In this document: in pieces, positions 21,757 through 22,431 of the stretch | How the letters are laid out: each line of letters opens with the position of its first letter | How positions within the stretch are numbered: position 1 is the stretch's first letter | Assembly: GCA_964372865.1 (NCBI GenBank) | Contig: CAYJRW010000007.1 | Span: forward strand, 1-22,431 | Length of the DNA: 22,431 nucleotides | Source: CAYJRW01 sp964372865 | GTDB lineage: Bacteria; Patescibacteriota; Minisyncoccia; Minisyncoccales; 2-12-FULL-40-12 | Reading direction: 5' to 3' | Position numbers and translations under genes: made by a program | Notes under the pieces: model-generated | The model's input: only the letters and a program-made list of their open reading frames with translations | The model's database searches: none | What the model was told of the DNA's origin: nothing

Positions 21757-22431
21757 CTAAAATTTTGCTGCTTCTCTAAACCAATGGCCAAACCTACAAT
21801 CTAAGCTGTGCTGCGGAGGAATACCCGTTGTTAGAAGCTTAACCGCATCTGTAAAAAGTTCCGGAATGTCTGAAGGGTTTGTTTCTATTTCTTGAAGTTC
21901 TTTTCTAAAAGGCAATCTATCTCCAAAACCATCTTCTTTATTCACGATATAAAAAGCTAAATAACCTTTTCTGGGAGTTGGAAATCCGTTTTTTTCCAAA
22001 AGAAAAGTATAAATATCCATTTGTGTTTGAAAACGGTCATAAACAGTCGCCACCTTGCTGCCAGTGGATTTGTAATCAAGCGGGGCAAATTTTCCATCCG
22101 AAAATTCTAAAATATCATCAACCGCCCCCAAAAGAGTTGCGTTCAATGTCTGGTCATAAAATCTTATTCCAACTCGATTTGAACGCCATTGATTTAACAG
22201 GGCCTGATTTGAAAAAAGTTTGGCTGGAATATTATTGGCCAAGAGCAAAGGATGCGACTCTCCTTTTATCCTATAGCTGTCAAATTCTTGCTTCAAAAGA
22301 ATATCCACAGCCATATTAAGCGCGTAAGGATATGGCGAGGGCCTCTTGACGCCTTTCCTTTTTTCCAGCCAAAAACAATGAGGACACTCTAAAAATAAAT
22401 CCAAAGAATTGGGCGAAAGTTGCACTTGTGC
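21757..22431 (-). CDS. PD-(D/E)XK nuclease, RecB/Cas4-like (5' end at window edge)
   Basis: The visible 222-residue product (from GTG 22425) has the PD-(D/E)XK core: D103/D104 in LLGAVDDILEF, D117-Y-K119 in PLDYKSTG, and the RecB-type motif Q135-M-D-I-Y139. These residues form the metal-dependent DNA-cleaving site. The N-terminus begins LSPNSLDLFLECPHCFWL with Cys14 and Cys17. Cys210 is the only cysteine near the C-terminus, so the four-Cys Fe-S cluster of Cas4/AddB is not complete. No other repair or CRISPR genes are visible. The frame stays open to the window end (codons GCA CAA before GTG), so the true start may lie beyond 22431. Confidence 0.82.
   Translation of the reverse strand, partial: AQVQLSPNSLDLFLECPHCFWLEKRKGVKRPSPYPYALNMAVDILLKQEFDSYRIKGESHPLLLANNIPAKLFSNQALLNQWRSNRVGIRFYDQTLNATLLGAVDDILEFSDGKFAPLDYKSTGSKVATVYDRFQTQMDIYTFLLEKNGFPTPRKGYLAFYIVNKEDGFGDRLPFRKELQEIETNPSDIPELFTDAVKLLTTGIPPQHSLDCRFGHWFREAAKF

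Noticed and set aside
21757..22431. Cas4 as part of a CRISPR system
   Set aside because: No repeat-spacer array, cas1 or cas2 is visible, the Cys set is incomplete, and RecB-like stand-alone nucleases with this N-terminus are known in many genomes.

Overview
The window reads like a chromosomal segment of an ultra-small-genome bacterium of the Candidate Phyla Radiation (Patescibacteria, probably Parcubacteria-like). This rests on very tight packing with many 1-30 nt overlaps, a roughly 40% G+C sequence, very short or leaderless 5' ends at the start of some operons, a 101-residue MreD, and protein styles I associate with that group (MreC/MreD/PBP2, a Mur ligase with a membrane N-terminus, FemAB, FtsQ-like, GT-C proteins). 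The assignment is inference from recognition, not from a search. TGA ends several genes (8236, 8935, 13420, 14121, 17706), so the UGA=Gly code of Gracilibacteria/Absconditabacteria does not apply. No stretch of more than 300 bases lacks a gene, and I see no tRNA, CRISPR array, insertion sequence or integrase.

Layout. (1) 1-454: the 3' end of 23S rRNA, a short hairpin-bearing spacer, and 5S rRNA. (2) 560-5978, + strand: a cell-elongation operon mreC-mreD-PBP2 (mrdA), continuing with 1-5 nt gaps or overlaps into an ABC-2 type exporter (ATPase + permease) and a HAD phosphatase, closed by a hairpin terminator. (3) 6053-6595, - strand: a cytidine-deaminase-like gene with a consensus sigma-70 promoter and a strong Shine-Dalgarno, divergent from (4) 6713-10143, + strand: a small membrane protein and a MacA/MacB-like tripartite-style pump (HlyD-type adaptor, ABC ATPase, FtsX-type permease). 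(5) 10186-10665: an unrecognised secreted small protein. (6) 10694-18470, + strand: an eight-gene run lysS-serS-alpha/beta hydrolase-MurF-like ligase-DegT aminotransferase-FemAB transferase-FtsQ-like, all overlapping or nearly touching. (7) 18467-22431, - strand, convergent with the previous run: two overlapping GT-C integral membrane glycosyltransferases and a PD-(D/E)XK (RecB/Cas4-like) nuclease reaching the window edge.

How the genes work together. Most of the window serves the cell envelope: MreC/MreD/PBP2 build the side wall, the MurF-like ligase and the FemAB transferase would add to the peptidoglycan stem and its branches, FtsQ-like belongs to the divisome, and the GT-C enzymes glycosylate lipid- or protein-linked acceptors outside the membrane. 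The most thought-provoking feature is the physical linkage of seryl- and lysyl-tRNA synthetases with a FemAB-family enzyme (a family that uses aminoacyl-tRNA as donor), a membrane-anchored Mur ligase and a membrane-embedded-looking DegT aminotransferase. This is a candidate envelope-modification module, but its joint function is inference. A second theme is the contrast between genes whose -10 box lies only 6-8 nt before the ATG (predicted leaderless) and two genes with strong Shine-Dalgarno sequences.
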